Part shown: in pieces, positions 44,780-53,802 of the stretch
Layout: each line of letters starts with the position of its first letter
How positions within the stretch are numbered: position 1 is the stretch's first letter
DNA from: Paraburkholderia sp. PREW-6R
GTDB lineage: Bacteria > Pseudomonadota > Gammaproteobacteria > Burkholderiales > Burkholderiaceae
Assembly (NCBI RefSeq): GCF_039621805.1
Contig: NZ_CP155074.1
Span: 1,302,001-1,366,000, forward strand
Length of the DNA: 64,000 nucleotides
Reading direction: 5' to 3'
The notes under the pieces: generated by a model
The model's database searches: none
What the model saw: the letters and a program-made list of their open reading frames with translations, nothing else
Told to the model about the DNA's origin: nothing
Made by a program: the position numbers and the translations under genes

Positions 44780-45847
44780 ATGAGCGAACTTCGTATCCGT
44801 GGACTGCAAAAAGCGTTCGATGGACAACCCGTGCTGCACGGCATCGATCTTTCCGTCGAGCGTGGCACGCTACTCGCGCTGCTCGGTCCGTCGGGCAGCG
44901 GCAAGACCACGTTGCTGCGTCTGCTGTGCGGCTTCGAGCGCGCGGACGGCGGCAGCGTCGACATCGACGGGCGCCGCGTGGTCGGCGAAAACCTCCATGT
45001 GCGCACCGAACAGCGCCGCATTGGTTACGTGCCGCAGGAAGGCGCGCTGTTTCCGCATCTATGCGTGGCAGACAACATCGTGTTCGGCCTGCCGCGCACG
45101 CAGCGCCGCGCGCGGCATCGCGTTTCGGAATTGCTGGAACTCGTCGGCTTGCCGGCGAGTTATGCCGCGCGCGCGCCGCAGCAACTGTCGGGCGGACAGC
45201 AGCAACGTGTCGCGCTGGCGCGCGCGCTGGCGCCGTCGCCGACACTCGTCATGCTCGACGAACCGTTCTCGTCGCTCGACGCCGCGTTGCGCCTTGAAAC
45301 GCGGCAAGCCGTCGCAAGCGCGCTGGCCGCCGCAGGCGCGACAGCGGTGCTGGTGACGCACGACCAGTCGGAAGCGTTGTCGCTCGGTCACGAAGTGGCG
45401 GTACTGTGGAATGGCCGGCTGATCCAGACGGCCACGCCGGAAACGTTGTACCGCAGGCCGGTCACGCGCGAGCTGGCGTCGTTCGTCGGCGAGGCGGTGC
45501 TGGTGCCTGGCACGGTCAGCGAGGACCGCGTGCGTTGCGAACTCGGCGACCTGCCTTTGTGCGCGCCCATGGCCCATGCAGGCAATGGCGCCGTCGATGT
45601 GATGGTGCGCCCCGAGCAGATCCGTTTGTTGCGCGCCACGGAAACGGTCGGCTCCGGCATGACGGCCTACGACGCCGTGGTCACGGACGTCGTCTTTCAA
45701 GGTCAGGATGCGGGCGTCGCGCTGCAATTGCGCTCGGACTCGGGAACGCGCGTGCGTGCACGTGTGCCGGGCTATCTGTCGCCGCGTCCGGGCGATCATG
45801 TCCGGCTCGCTGTCGATGGCGAGGTGACGGCGTTTCCGCGCGGCTGA
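44780..45847 (+). CDS. fbpC: Ferric iron ABC transporter ATPase
   Basis: A 355-residue ATPase with Walker A GPSGSGKTT, LSGGQQQRVALARAL, VMLDEPFSSLD and VLVTHDQSEAL. A C-terminal TOBE-like domain (about 260-355, VMVRPEQIRLL) is typical of FbpC/PotA-class proteins. The ATG at 44780 begins MSELRIRGLQKAF. It ends the presumed Fur-regulated cluster. Confidence 0.94.
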   Translation: MSELRIRGLQKAFDGQPVLHGIDLSVERGTLLALLGPSGSGKTTLLRLLCGFERADGGSVDIDGRRVVGENLHVRTEQRRIGYVPQEGALFPHLCVADNIVFGLPRTQRRARHRVSELLELVGLPASYAARAPQQLSGGQQQRVALARALAPSPTLVMLDEPFSSLDAALRLETRQAVASALAAAGATAVLVTHDQSEALSLGHEVAVLWNGRLIQTATPETLYRRPVTRELASFVGEAVLVPGTVSEDRVRCELGDLPLCAPMAHAGNGAVDVMVRPEQIRLLRATETVGSGMTAYDAVVTDVVFQGQDAGVALQLRSDSGTRVRARVPGYLSPRPGDHVRLAVDGEVTAFPRG

Positions 45848-46013
45848 GCGCACCCGGCGGTTGCTGCGGCGTGACTCTGAAGCGAGTGGAAAAGAAGAGT
45901 GCGAAAGAAACGCGGAAACAAGCGGACGACTGCCTCAGCGGGCAGGTGCCCCAAGCGCGTGACCCTCCGCGCAAGCACGGAAAGCACGCCACGCTGCACG
46001 GCAACGTGACACC

Positions 46014-46895
46014 CTATCCGCGCGCCGCCGGTGCTGGCGCGCGAAGCGACAGGTCCTGCACCATCTGCGCGGCCAGGTAGTCGCAGGTCGGCCGGTCTGA
46101 CTTGGCGCTGCGCGCCACGACGATCTCCAGCGGCTCGATCTTCGGCAGACCTTGCGCCTCGCCGAGAATGGCAAGCCGCGACGGCACACTGCAACGCGTG
46201 AGCGCGACCACCGACAAGCCCGCATCCACCGTTGCCACCAGACCCATCAGGCTCGCGCTGCTGAACGCGGCGCGATAACGCAGGCGCGCGCCGTCGAGCG
46301 CGGCCAGCGTGTGCTGCCGTGCGACGCAACCCGGCTCGTACAGTCCCACCGGCAATGGCGAGGCCGCCAGCACCGGCGTATCCGTCGACGCGCCAACCCA
46401 CACCATCGGCTCGCTGCGTACGAACTCGCCGCGCAGCTTGCGGTCGCGCGTGACGAAAGCGAGATCGATCCTGTTATCCGCGAGCATTGGCGCGAGCGAC
46501 GTGCTCTGCGCGCAGACGATCTCGATCTCCACATGCGGGTACAGGTGCGAAAAGCGCCTCAACACGGGCGACAACAACGACGACACGTAATCGTCCGGCG
46601 CGCCGAGCACGACTCGCCCGCTCACCTCCGGGCGCACGATCGCCGACCACGCCTCCTCGTGCAGCGCAATCACGCGCCGCGCGTATTCGAGCAGCGTATT
46701 GCCCGGCCGCGTTAGCGACAGACTGCGCGTGGTGCGGGTGAAGAGCGTGGCGCCGAGCATGGTTTCGAGCCGCTTGATCTGCATGCTGACCGCCGCCTGT
46801 GAGCGGTGCACGGCGGTCGAAGCCTTGGTGAAGCTGCCCGTCTCGACCACGGCGACAAACGTGCGCAGCAAATCGACGTCGAACTCCGGGTGCAT
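46014..46895 (-). CDS. LysR-family transcriptional regulator
   Basis: A 293-residue LTTR. The N-terminal helix-turn-helix is FDVDLLRTFVAVVETGSFTKA, then AVSMQIKRLETML, followed by a two-lobed effector domain. It is divergent from the EamA transporter gene with a 100-bp gap and probably regulates it. It is close in pattern to the ArgP/YbeF-like small-effector group, but the effector is unknown. Confidence 0.92.
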   Translation of the reverse strand: MHPEFDVDLLRTFVAVVETGSFTKASTAVHRSQAAVSMQIKRLETMLGATLFTRTTRSLSLTRPGNTLLEYARRVIALHEEAWSAIVRPEVSGRVVLGAPDDYVSSLLSPVLRRFSHLYPHVEIEIVCAQSTSLAPMLADNRIDLAFVTRDRKLRGEFVRSEPMVWVGASTDTPVLAASPLPVGLYEPGCVARQHTLAALDGARLRYRAAFSSASLMGLVATVDAGLSVVALTRCSVPSRLAILGEAQGLPKIEPLEIVVARSAKSDRPTCDYLAAQMVQDLSLRAPAPAARG

Positions 46896-46996
46896 GATTT
46901 ATCAATCCGGCTGATGGAATTGCTCAATTTAATTCGTTTGCCGATGCCGTGCAAGCCGCGCAATACTGCGCCGGTTACGTTCCGGAGCTTGTTCGC

Positions 46997-47923
46997 ATGT
47001 CCCCTCTTTCCCTCTCGCAGCGTCAACAGGGCGCGATAACGCTGGCCTGCGGCGGGCTGTTGATGGGCACCATGGGCATCTTCGTGGAAGAAGCACGGCT
47101 CGGCGCGCTGACGATGGTGTTTTTCCGCTGCCTGTTCGGCTTTCTGTCGCTCGCGGCGTATTGCTGGTGGAAAGGGTTTTTCACCCGCACGCATTTCACG
47201 CGACGCACCGTCGCGCTGGCGCTGGTGTCGGGCGTGCTGATGGTCACGCAGTGGGTCGGCTTCTTCGACGCGATTCACCGCACCAGCATTGCGGTGGCGA
47301 CCGTGGTGTTTCACGTGCAGCCGTTCTGGGTCGTGCTGATCGGCGCGGCGCTCTTTAACGAACGGCTCGGCGCGGACCGGCTCGGCTGGATCGCGACGGC
47401 GTTCGTCGGACTCGTGCTCGCGTCGGGCATCGCGGCGACGGCGAATCTGCAAGGTCACACGAGCTACCTGATCGGAATTGGCGAAGCATTGGCGGGTTCG
47501 GTGCTCTATGCGAGCGTGACGTTGATTGCCAAAGGCCTCGGCAGCTTACGTCCCCATCTGCTGACGCTCGTGCAATGCGCAGTCGGCGTGGTATGCCTGC
47601 CGTTCATCGCGCCGCTTACCGCTGTGCATATCGGACCGATGCAGTGGTTCTGGCTCATCGGCATGGGGGTGTTCCACACGGGGCTCTCCTACGTGCTGAT
47701 TTATGGCGCGCTGCCCAGGTTGACGACGCCGATCATCGCCGTGCTGCTGTTCGTTTATCCGCTGACTGCGATCGCGGTGGACGCGATCGTGTATGGACGG
47801 GCGCTGTCGGTGTCCCAGCTTGCGGGAATGGCGCTGATCGTTGCCGCGAGTCTTGGCGTAAATCTCGGCTGGCCGCTCTTTTCGTTGTTGCGGCGAGGCG
47901 TGCGGAGAAGGCAAGCCGAGTGA
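46997..47923 (+). CDS. EamA/DMT-family transporter
   Basis: A 308-residue membrane protein with ten helices arranged as two EamA repeats (GGLLMGTMGIFVEEARLGALTMVF in the first; GVFHTGLSYVLIYGALPRLTTPI in the second). Such proteins export amino acids or metabolites. GGAG lies 9 nt upstream of the ATG at 46997; an upstream in-frame ATG at 46949 is not supported. It is divergent from the LysR gene, a typical exporter-regulator pair. Confidence 0.9.
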   Translation: MSPLSLSQRQQGAITLACGGLLMGTMGIFVEEARLGALTMVFFRCLFGFLSLAAYCWWKGFFTRTHFTRRTVALALVSGVLMVTQWVGFFDAIHRTSIAVATVVFHVQPFWVVLIGAALFNERLGADRLGWIATAFVGLVLASGIAATANLQGHTSYLIGIGEALAGSVLYASVTLIAKGLGSLRPHLLTLVQCAVGVVCLPFIAPLTAVHIGPMQWFWLIGMGVFHTGLSYVLIYGALPRLTTPIIAVLLFVYPLTAIAVDAIVYGRALSVSQLAGMALIVAASLGVNLGWPLFSLLRRGVRRRQAE

Positions 47924-47965
47924 AGTTTTTTCGCCTTCGCGTAAGCCGCAATGGTTTTGAACGCG

Positions 47966-48013
47966 CAACGCGCAACGCACAACAGGCAACAGGCAACAGG
48001 CAACAGGCAATAG
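47966..48013. repeat. 7-bp tandem repeat, CAACAGG type
   Basis: Two degenerate units (CAACGCG, CAACGCA) followed by four perfect CAACAGG units and a partial CAATAG. It lies between the EamA transporter end and the YoeB stop. Such tracts can vary in copy number by slippage. Confidence 0.85.
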
Positions 48014-48020
48014 CTGGCAG

Positions 48021-48272
48021 CTAGTCGCCGTAATGAAAACGGCAGGCCACCACAAAGACCTTGCCGTCTCGCGGCAGATACACGAGCCGGTCCGCATGTG
48101 TGAGTCGGCGCGACCAGAAGCCGCTCAGACTGCCGACCAGCGGCTCCGGTTTCCCCGTACCTCGAAAAGGATCTCGCCGACACTCGTCGAGCAACGCATT
48201 GATCTTGCGGACGACCTTGCGATCACTGGCTTGCCAGTACAGATAGTCGTCCCACGCTTCGTCGGTGAACAT
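48021..48272 (-). CDS. yoeB: YoeB-family mRNA interferase toxin
   Basis: RelE-fold toxin that cleaves ribosome-bound mRNA. WDDYLYWQASDRKVVRKIN, GKPEPLVGSLSGFWSRRL and the C-terminal VVACRFHYGD are near-diagnostic of YoeB, including the catalytic Glu, Arg and terminal His-Tyr. The ATG at 48272 gives 83 residues, 10 nt after the antitoxin stop. However, the preceding codons (SIF) align with the first beta strand of YoeB, so translation may begin upstream, possibly at the ATG at 48326 overlapping yefM by 44 nt. Confidence 0.93.
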   Translation of the reverse strand: MFTDEAWDDYLYWQASDRKVVRKINALLDECRRDPFRGTGKPEPLVGSLSGFWSRRLTHADRLVYLPRDGKVFVVACRFHYGD

Positions 48273-48282
48273 AAAAATGCTG

Positions 48283-48576
48283 TCAGCCTTTGCGGCCTCC
48301 TCGTTGCGGCTTCTTTGTCGGTTCATCGGTCAGCAGTTCGCGCGCGGTCGCACCGCCGGCATTCAACTGCGCGATGGAACGGGCGAGTCGCTGGGCATTC
48401 TTCGATGAACTCAGCAGATACAAGGTCTCCTGCATCGCGTTGAAGTCTTCGAGAGACACCATCACTACGTTCTCGCCACCTTGCCTCGTGATCAGCATGG
48501 GAGTGTGATCGCGGCAGACGTCGTCCATCGCTTGCTTAAAGCCGGCACGCGCCTCGCTGTAAGTAAGGACGTTCAT
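48283..48576 (-). CDS. yefM: YefM-family antitoxin
   Basis: A 97-residue Phd/YefM antitoxin. MNVLTYSEARAGFKQAMDDV and ITRQGGENVVMVSLEDFNAMQETLYLL are the DNA-binding and dimerisation core; the basic, disordered C-terminus (DEPTKKPQRGGRKG) would wrap the toxin. It lies immediately upstream of yoeB, as usual, and should autorepress the pair. Confidence 0.95.
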   Translation of the reverse strand: MNVLTYSEARAGFKQAMDDVCRDHTPMLITRQGGENVVMVSLEDFNAMQETLYLLSSSKNAQRLARSIAQLNAGGATARELLTDEPTKKPQRGGRKG

Positions 48577-48865
48577 TCGTTATCCCGACATGAAGGTTGC
48601 CCTCCAGTCGCTCCTGTAAAAATTGGGGGTGATTCGTCGCCACGCAGGTGCCTTGCGCCCGAGTCGCCAACGCGACCGCTACGGCGATCGGCTGACTCGA
48701 ACTCAGCACATTCAGACACAGGCAGGCACACGCGGGGGCCGGCAATCATTGTACCGATAGCTGTACAAATACGCCAACCCCGTCTGTCGACAGAATTCGC
48801 CGCCCAATTCAACGAAAGCATGCGCGTTCGGGAAGCCGCGTGCCACTCGTCCGAACGGCCAACGT

Positions 48866-50164
48866 TCACTGCGGCAATACTTCGCCCTTCGTCTCTGGCG
48901 CAAAAGGAATCACGAACAGGCCGACCACGAACGCGAGCGCCGTCAGCGCAACGGGTATGCCGAGCGTATGCATGTGCAGCACCGCCGCGCCCAGCAGGAA
49001 GTTCACGCCCGCGCCGACGAAGCGCCCGAACGACGTGCAGAATGCAAACGCCGTCGCCCTCACACGCGTCTCGAATTGCTCCGGCAGCCACAAGCTGAAG
49101 AGTGCGAAATTTCCGCCGAAAAAGCCGAGCACGAAAAGCCATGCGATGAACGGCCCAAGTCCATTCGGCAAATAGAACGCCCAGCCAAAACTGCCGACGA
49201 TCGCGATGGCCATGCCAAGGAAATAAATCGCCAGCGTTTTCTTCCGGCCGATTTTTTCAGCGAGCGGCGGCAACGCGAGACAGCCGAGAATCGTCGCGAT
49301 TGACAGCAGCCCGGTCGCGAGCGAAGCCGTTCTGATCGCGTCGTTCTTCGCCATGCCCGCCTTGGTCGCAAGCTGGATCACGGCGCTCGGTTCGTAGACC
49401 GCGCCGGCCCACAACCCAATGATCGCGATCGTGAGCAGAATGCACGCAACCCACGTGCGCTGCCGATACGCCGGCCCCATGATTTCGCGCAGCGGTTTGG
49501 CGCGCACGGCGCGCGCCTCCGCCTTCTCCCACTTTTCGGACTCCTTCACACGCAGCAGCACGAGGATCGCGACCACCACCGGCACCGCGCCGGTGAGGAA
49601 CATGGCGCGCCAGCCGTAATGCACGCCGATCGTGTAATTCAGCGCAGCGGCGAGGAAAAATCCCGCGTAGTAACCCGTCTGCAGATAACCCGCTCCCATC
49701 TTGCGACGATCTTCCGGCCACGCTTCCGCGACGTAGGTGCCGGCGAGCGCCCACTCGCCGCCAATGCCGACGCCGGCAATGAAGCGATAGATGGCCAGCT
49801 CCCACACGTTATGCGAGGTTGCCGAAAGACCCGTGAAGATCGCGAACGTGAAGATGGTGGCGGCCAGCACTTTGGTGCGCCCGAAACGGTCCGCAAGCGG
49901 TCCCCAGATGAACGACAATCCCCAGCCCACCAGAAACAGCGCGAACAGGATCGAGCCGGCGAGGCCGACGTTGGCCGGCGTCGCGGCATAGCCCGAGCGC
50001 GGCAGCAGTTCGGTGAGGGCCGGCGTCAGCACGAGCGCGTAGATGAACGAGTCCATCCCGTCGAGCGTCCACCCTGCCCATGCGCCCCAGAAACCTGCAA
50101 TTTGCGAACGATTGAGCGGCGTGCGATGCCGCGCGACCGGCGTGCGGTCTGTGAGTGAATCCAT
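48866..50164 (-). CDS. MFS transporter, candidate malonate/organic-acid importer
   Basis: A 432-residue twelve-helix major facilitator of the sialate/aromatic-acid:H+ symporter group. GPLADRFGRTKVLAAT (loop 2-3), GVGIGGEWALAGTYVAEAWPEDRR and EKIGRKKTLAIYF are present. GGAGGA lies 5 nt before the ATG at 50164. It is divergent from the GntR-mdc operon, and that operon lacks the usual mdcF or mdcLM transporter genes. Malonate uptake is therefore a reasonable inference. Confidence 0.88.
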   Translation of the reverse strand: MDSLTDRTPVARHRTPLNRSQIAGFWGAWAGWTLDGMDSFIYALVLTPALTELLPRSGYAATPANVGLAGSILFALFLVGWGLSFIWGPLADRFGRTKVLAATIFTFAIFTGLSATSHNVWELAIYRFIAGVGIGGEWALAGTYVAEAWPEDRRKMGAGYLQTGYYAGFFLAAALNYTIGVHYGWRAMFLTGAVPVVVAILVLLRVKESEKWEKAEARAVRAKPLREIMGPAYRQRTWVACILLTIAIIGLWAGAVYEPSAVIQLATKAGMAKNDAIRTASLATGLLSIATILGCLALPPLAEKIGRKKTLAIYFLGMAIAIVGSFGWAFYLPNGLGPFIAWLFVLGFFGGNFALFSLWLPEQFETRVRATAFAFCTSFGRFVGAGVNFLLGAAVLHMHTLGIPVALTALAFVVGLFVIPFAPETKGEVLPQ

Positions 50165-50324
50165 CATGCTCCTCCGACCCTACGGTTGGCGTACGGGTGT
50201 ACGCATGGATATTCTTGAACGGACGCCGAATCAGCGCGTGCATCCGCCTGTTGTTCTTGACGCGCTCACCGCGCGCATGCGGTGCAACCCTGAAGTGACG
50301 CTATGAAAAATTCCGGCGCCGCGG

Positions 50325-50363
50325 GTTTTAATATGCATCGTTTTATATATAATATTTGAACTT
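50325..50363 (+). promoter_or_regulatory. AT-rich promoter/operator of the GntR-mdc operon
   Basis: A sharply AT-rich island in GC-rich DNA holding the perfect 10-bp palindrome TTATATATAA (50343-50352) and a consensus -10 TATAAT (50348-50353), with only 10 nt between it and the ATG at 50364. No Shine-Dalgarno is visible, so the regulator may be translated from a leaderless or nearly leaderless mRNA. Confidence 0.5.
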
Positions 50364-51137
50364 ATGAGCGATGCAATAGATGGTTTTCCCCTGGACGCCC
50401 CGGCCCGCAACGCGCTGCTGCCCGCTGCCGCGCCGCGTGAGAGCACGTCCCGCGTGATCGCGGAGGCGCTGCGCGAGGCGATTGTGGACGGCACCCTGGC
50501 GCCGGGTGCGCCGTTGCGTCAGGACGCCATTGCGCGGCATTTCTCGGTGAGCGCCATTCCCGTGCGCGAAGCGCTGCGCCAGCTTGAAACCGAAGGCTGG
50601 GCAAAAGCCGCCGTGCATAAAGGCGCGACGGTCGCGCCGCTGTCGGCGGATGAAGCGCGCGAAATCTACGAGATCCGCTCCGCGCTCGAAAGTCTCGCCA
50701 TTGGCCTCGCCATTCCGAATCACACCACCGCCACGCTGCGCGAGTCCGCGCGCTTGTGCCGCGCGGCCGAGAAGGAGTCGGACCCGTCGCTGTATGTTGC
50801 GCGCAATGTCGCATTTCATATGAGTCTGTATGCGCCCGCGGCCCGCGCACAACTCGAAGACATGATCGGCACGCTGCATTTGCGCGGGGAACGCTATTTA
50901 CGGTTGAAGTTCGGCTTGCCGTCGTACAAGGGCGCGTCCGACAATGAACATAGCGCGCTGCTCGATGCCGTCGAGCGCCGCGATATTCCCGCCGCGCAGG
51001 CGCTCGTCGTCGCGCATCTGCTCGGCACGGGCGACCTGCTGCACCGTTTCCTCACCGAGCGCGCGCAGGCCGAAGCCGCGCTCGCGAATCAACCGAAACC
51101 GCGCGGCCGACGCCGGCGCGCCATCACCGGGAGCTGA
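50364..51137 (+). CDS. GntR-family regulator of malonate utilisation (MdcY-like)
   Basis: A 257-residue FadR/VanR-subfamily GntR protein. Winged helix: VIAEALREAIVDGTLAPGAPL, RQDAIARHFSVSAIPVREAL, LETEGWAKAAVHKGATV; then an all-helical FCD ligand domain, ending in a basic tail PRGRRRRAITGS. It precedes mdcA by 8 nt and so is the first gene of the operon. GntR-type MdcY regulates malonate genes in Acinetobacter; the parallel is by family and position. Confidence 0.9.
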   Translation: MSDAIDGFPLDAPARNALLPAAAPRESTSRVIAEALREAIVDGTLAPGAPLRQDAIARHFSVSAIPVREALRQLETEGWAKAAVHKGATVAPLSADEAREIYEIRSALESLAIGLAIPNHTTATLRESARLCRAAEKESDPSLYVARNVAFHMSLYAPAARAQLEDMIGTLHLRGERYLRLKFGLPSYKGASDNEHSALLDAVERRDIPAAQALVVAHLLGTGDLLHRFLTERAQAEAALANQPKPRGRRRRAITGS

Positions 51138-51145
51138 TTGAGCCG

Positions 51146-52807
51146 ATGAACCGACCTGCCGAAACGTCACCGATCGCCCGCTCATGGACCACGCGTCGCG
51201 ACGAGAAAAACCGTCGCCTCGCGGCCATCGCCCCGTGGCTCGAAGACGGCGTGCTGCCGTCCAACCGTATCGTCGACGCGCTCGAAGCACTCATTTGTCC
51301 CGGCGACCGCGTCGCCCTCGAAGGCGACAACCAGAAGCAGGCGGACTTCCTGTCGCGCTCGTTCGCCAAGGTCGATCCGCAGAAGATTCACGACGTGCAT
51401 CTGCTCATTTCGAGCATTGGGCGTCCTGAACATCTGACGCTGTTCGAGCGCGGCATCGCGCACAAGGTGGACTTTTCATTTGCCGGTCCGCAAAGTTTAC
51501 GGGTCGCGCAACTGCTCGAAGACGGCCAGCTCGAAATCGGCGCGATCTATACGTATGTCGAGCTGTATGCGCGCATGTTCGTGGACCTCACGCCCCACGT
51601 CGCGCTGCTGTGCGCGGACAAGGCCGACCGCCACGGCAACCTGTACACCGGGCCGAATACCGAGGACACGCCCACCATCGCCGAAGCCGCGGCGTTCCGG
51701 CATGGCATCGTGATCGTGCAGGTCAACGAGATCGTGGACGAACTGCCCCGCGTGGATATTCCCGGCTCGTGGGTCGATGTCGTCGTGCAGGCGGACCGGC
51801 CGTTTGCAGTCGAGCCGCTCTTCACCCGCGATCCGCGCCATATCGGCGATCTGCAGGTGCTGACCGCGATGATGGTGATTCGCGGCATCTACGAGCCGTA
51901 TGGCGTGACGTCGCTCAATCACGGGATCGGGTTCGACACCGCCGCGATCGAACTGCTGCTGCCCACCTATGGCGAATCGCTCGGGCTGAAGGGCAAGATC
52001 TGCCGCAACTGGACGCTCAATCCGCATCCCACGATGATTCCCGCGATCGAGTCCGGCTGGGTCGACAGCATTCATTGCTTCGGCAGCGAGGTCGGCATGG
52101 AGCCGTATATCGAAGCGCGTCCCGACGTGTTCTTCACCGGCAACGACGGCACCCTGCGCTCGAATCGTGTGCTGTGCCAGCTGGCCGGGCAATATGGCGT
52201 GGATCTGTTCATCGGTTCCACCTTGCAGATCGACGCGGACGCGAACTCCTCCACTGTCACACGCGGGCGTCTTGCCGGTTTCGGCGGTGCGCCGAACATG
52301 GGCCACGACCCGCGCGGCCGGCGTCATTCGAGCGAAGCCTGGCTCAAGCTGCTGAAGGACACCGGTCCGGTTTCGCGCGGCCACAAGCTGGTCGTGCAGA
52401 TGGCGGAAACCTACAAGAAAGGCGGCGAGCCCACTTTCGTCGACGAACTCGACGCGGTCGCCGTCGGCGCGAAGAGCGGCATGCCGATCGCGCCGGTGAT
52501 GATTTACGGCGATGACGTGAGCCACGTGGTCACCGAAGAAGGCATTGCTTATCTGCACAAGGCAGAAGGCATCGACGAGCGCCGCGCCGCGCTCGCCGCC
52601 GTGGCCGGCGTCACGCCGATCGGGTTGCGCGCGAAGCCGGCAAAAACGGACGAATTGCGCCGGCGCGGCATCGTCGCGTATCCGGAAGATCTCGGCATCC
52701 GGCGCGGCGAAGCAAAGCGCTCGCTGCTGGCCGCACGCAGCATCGACGACCTGGTCACGTGGTCGGGCGGCCTGTACGCACCGCCGGCCCGCTTCAGGAG
52801 CTGGTGA
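51146..52807 (+). CDS. mdcA: Malonate decarboxylase alpha subunit (acetyl-S-ACP:malonate ACP transferase)
   Basis: A 553-residue CoA-transferase-like subunit that exchanges malonate for acetate on the acyl-carrier subunit, forming malonyl-S-ACP. Its size and segments RRDEKNRRLAAIAPWLEDG, GDRVALEGDNQKQADFL and HCFGSEVGMEPYIEARPDVFFTG are typical of MdcA. First structural gene of a tightly packed operon; mdcB starts directly after its stop. Confidence 0.95.
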   Translation: MNRPAETSPIARSWTTRRDEKNRRLAAIAPWLEDGVLPSNRIVDALEALICPGDRVALEGDNQKQADFLSRSFAKVDPQKIHDVHLLISSIGRPEHLTLFERGIAHKVDFSFAGPQSLRVAQLLEDGQLEIGAIYTYVELYARMFVDLTPHVALLCADKADRHGNLYTGPNTEDTPTIAEAAAFRHGIVIVQVNEIVDELPRVDIPGSWVDVVVQADRPFAVEPLFTRDPRHIGDLQVLTAMMVIRGIYEPYGVTSLNHGIGFDTAAIELLLPTYGESLGLKGKICRNWTLNPHPTMIPAIESGWVDSIHCFGSEVGMEPYIEARPDVFFTGNDGTLRSNRVLCQLAGQYGVDLFIGSTLQIDADANSSTVTRGRLAGFGGAPNMGHDPRGRRHSSEAWLKLLKDTGPVSRGHKLVVQMAETYKKGGEPTFVDELDAVAVGAKSGMPIAPVMIYGDDVSHVVTEEGIAYLHKAEGIDERRAALAAVAGVTPIGLRAKPAKTDELRRRGIVAYPEDLGIRRGEAKRSLLAARSIDDLVTWSGGLYAPPARFRSW

Positions 52808-53797
52808 ATGGTGGCCGCCGCCTCGCTTGCGCGTGAGGAAGCGTCGCACCCTTACGTCGCGCCCTCGTTCTCCGACTCGCAGCTCGCCAATCTGGCAATC
52901 ACCGCACTGATCGAGGAAGCCCAGCTCACGCCGAAGCCCGCGCTGGTCGACCGGCGCGGCAGCGGCGCGCATCGCGACCTCGATCTCGCCATCATGCTGC
53001 GCTCGGCCCGCTCGCTCGAACCGACCTTCGCGGCGCTTGCGCGTACCGCGCGCCGGCACGACGAACCGTCCGCGTTGCTGCGAACCGAACTGGCGCAGAT
53101 CGGCCGCGCCGGCGAACTCGACATGCTGGCCGCCACCGGCGGCAGCAATGCACATCGCGGCGCAATCTGGATCGTCGGCTTGCTGGTGGCGAGCGCCGCG
53201 ATGCCGAACGCGCTCGAGGCCACCGATGCATCACGAGGCGGCCCATTATTCGATCCTCCGTGCGCGTCGGCACTCTGCGCGCGTGCCGCACGGATCGCCT
53301 GCTTCCCCGATCGCTTCGCTGCGCCGTCCGACAGCCACGGCGAGCGCGCCCGCCGGCGTTACCAGGTCGGCGGCGCAAGACAGGAAGCGCAGGATGGTTT
53401 TCCACACGTGATCGACGTGGGCCTGCCGGCGTTGCGCGCGGCGCGCCGGCGCGGCGTCGGCGAAGATGCGGCGCGCGTCGACGCGCTGCTCGCCATCATG
53501 GCGTCGCTGGAGGACACCTGCCTGCTGCACCGCGCCGGCTTGCCCGGCCTGCATGCGGGGCAGCACGGCGCTCAACGCGTGCTCGACGCAGGCGGCAGTT
53601 CGACGCCAGAAGGATGCCGCGCGCTGGCCAAACTCGAACATGCGCTGATGACGCTCAACGCATCGCCCGGCGGCGCTGCGGATCTGCTCGCTGCCACCCT
53701 CTTTCTCGACAAGCTGGCGAGTCACGACGCCGGCCACCCCTTTCTCGCACGGAACCGGAGTCGCTGCGCGGCGGCCACTCCGGTCGACAGGAGCTGA
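52808..53797 (+). CDS. mdcB: Triphosphoribosyl-dephospho-CoA synthase
   Basis: A 329-residue CitG/MdcB-family enzyme that makes the prosthetic-group precursor from ATP and dephospho-CoA. KPALVDRRGSGAHRDLDLAIMLRSA and ATGGSNAHRGAIWIVGLL are the family signatures. The ATG follows the mdcA TGA by one base. Confidence 0.92.
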   Translation: MVAAASLAREEASHPYVAPSFSDSQLANLAITALIEEAQLTPKPALVDRRGSGAHRDLDLAIMLRSARSLEPTFAALARTARRHDEPSALLRTELAQIGRAGELDMLAATGGSNAHRGAIWIVGLLVASAAMPNALEATDASRGGPLFDPPCASALCARAARIACFPDRFAAPSDSHGERARRRYQVGGARQEAQDGFPHVIDVGLPALRAARRRGVGEDAARVDALLAIMASLEDTCLLHRAGLPGLHAGQHGAQRVLDAGGSSTPEGCRALAKLEHALMTLNASPGGAADLLAATLFLDKLASHDAGHPFLARNRSRCAAATPVDRS

Positions 53798-53802
53798 GCG
53801 AC

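Noticed and set aside
47966..48013. Heptamer tract as a CRISPR array
   Set aside because: Units are 7 bp and contiguous without spacers; no cas genes.
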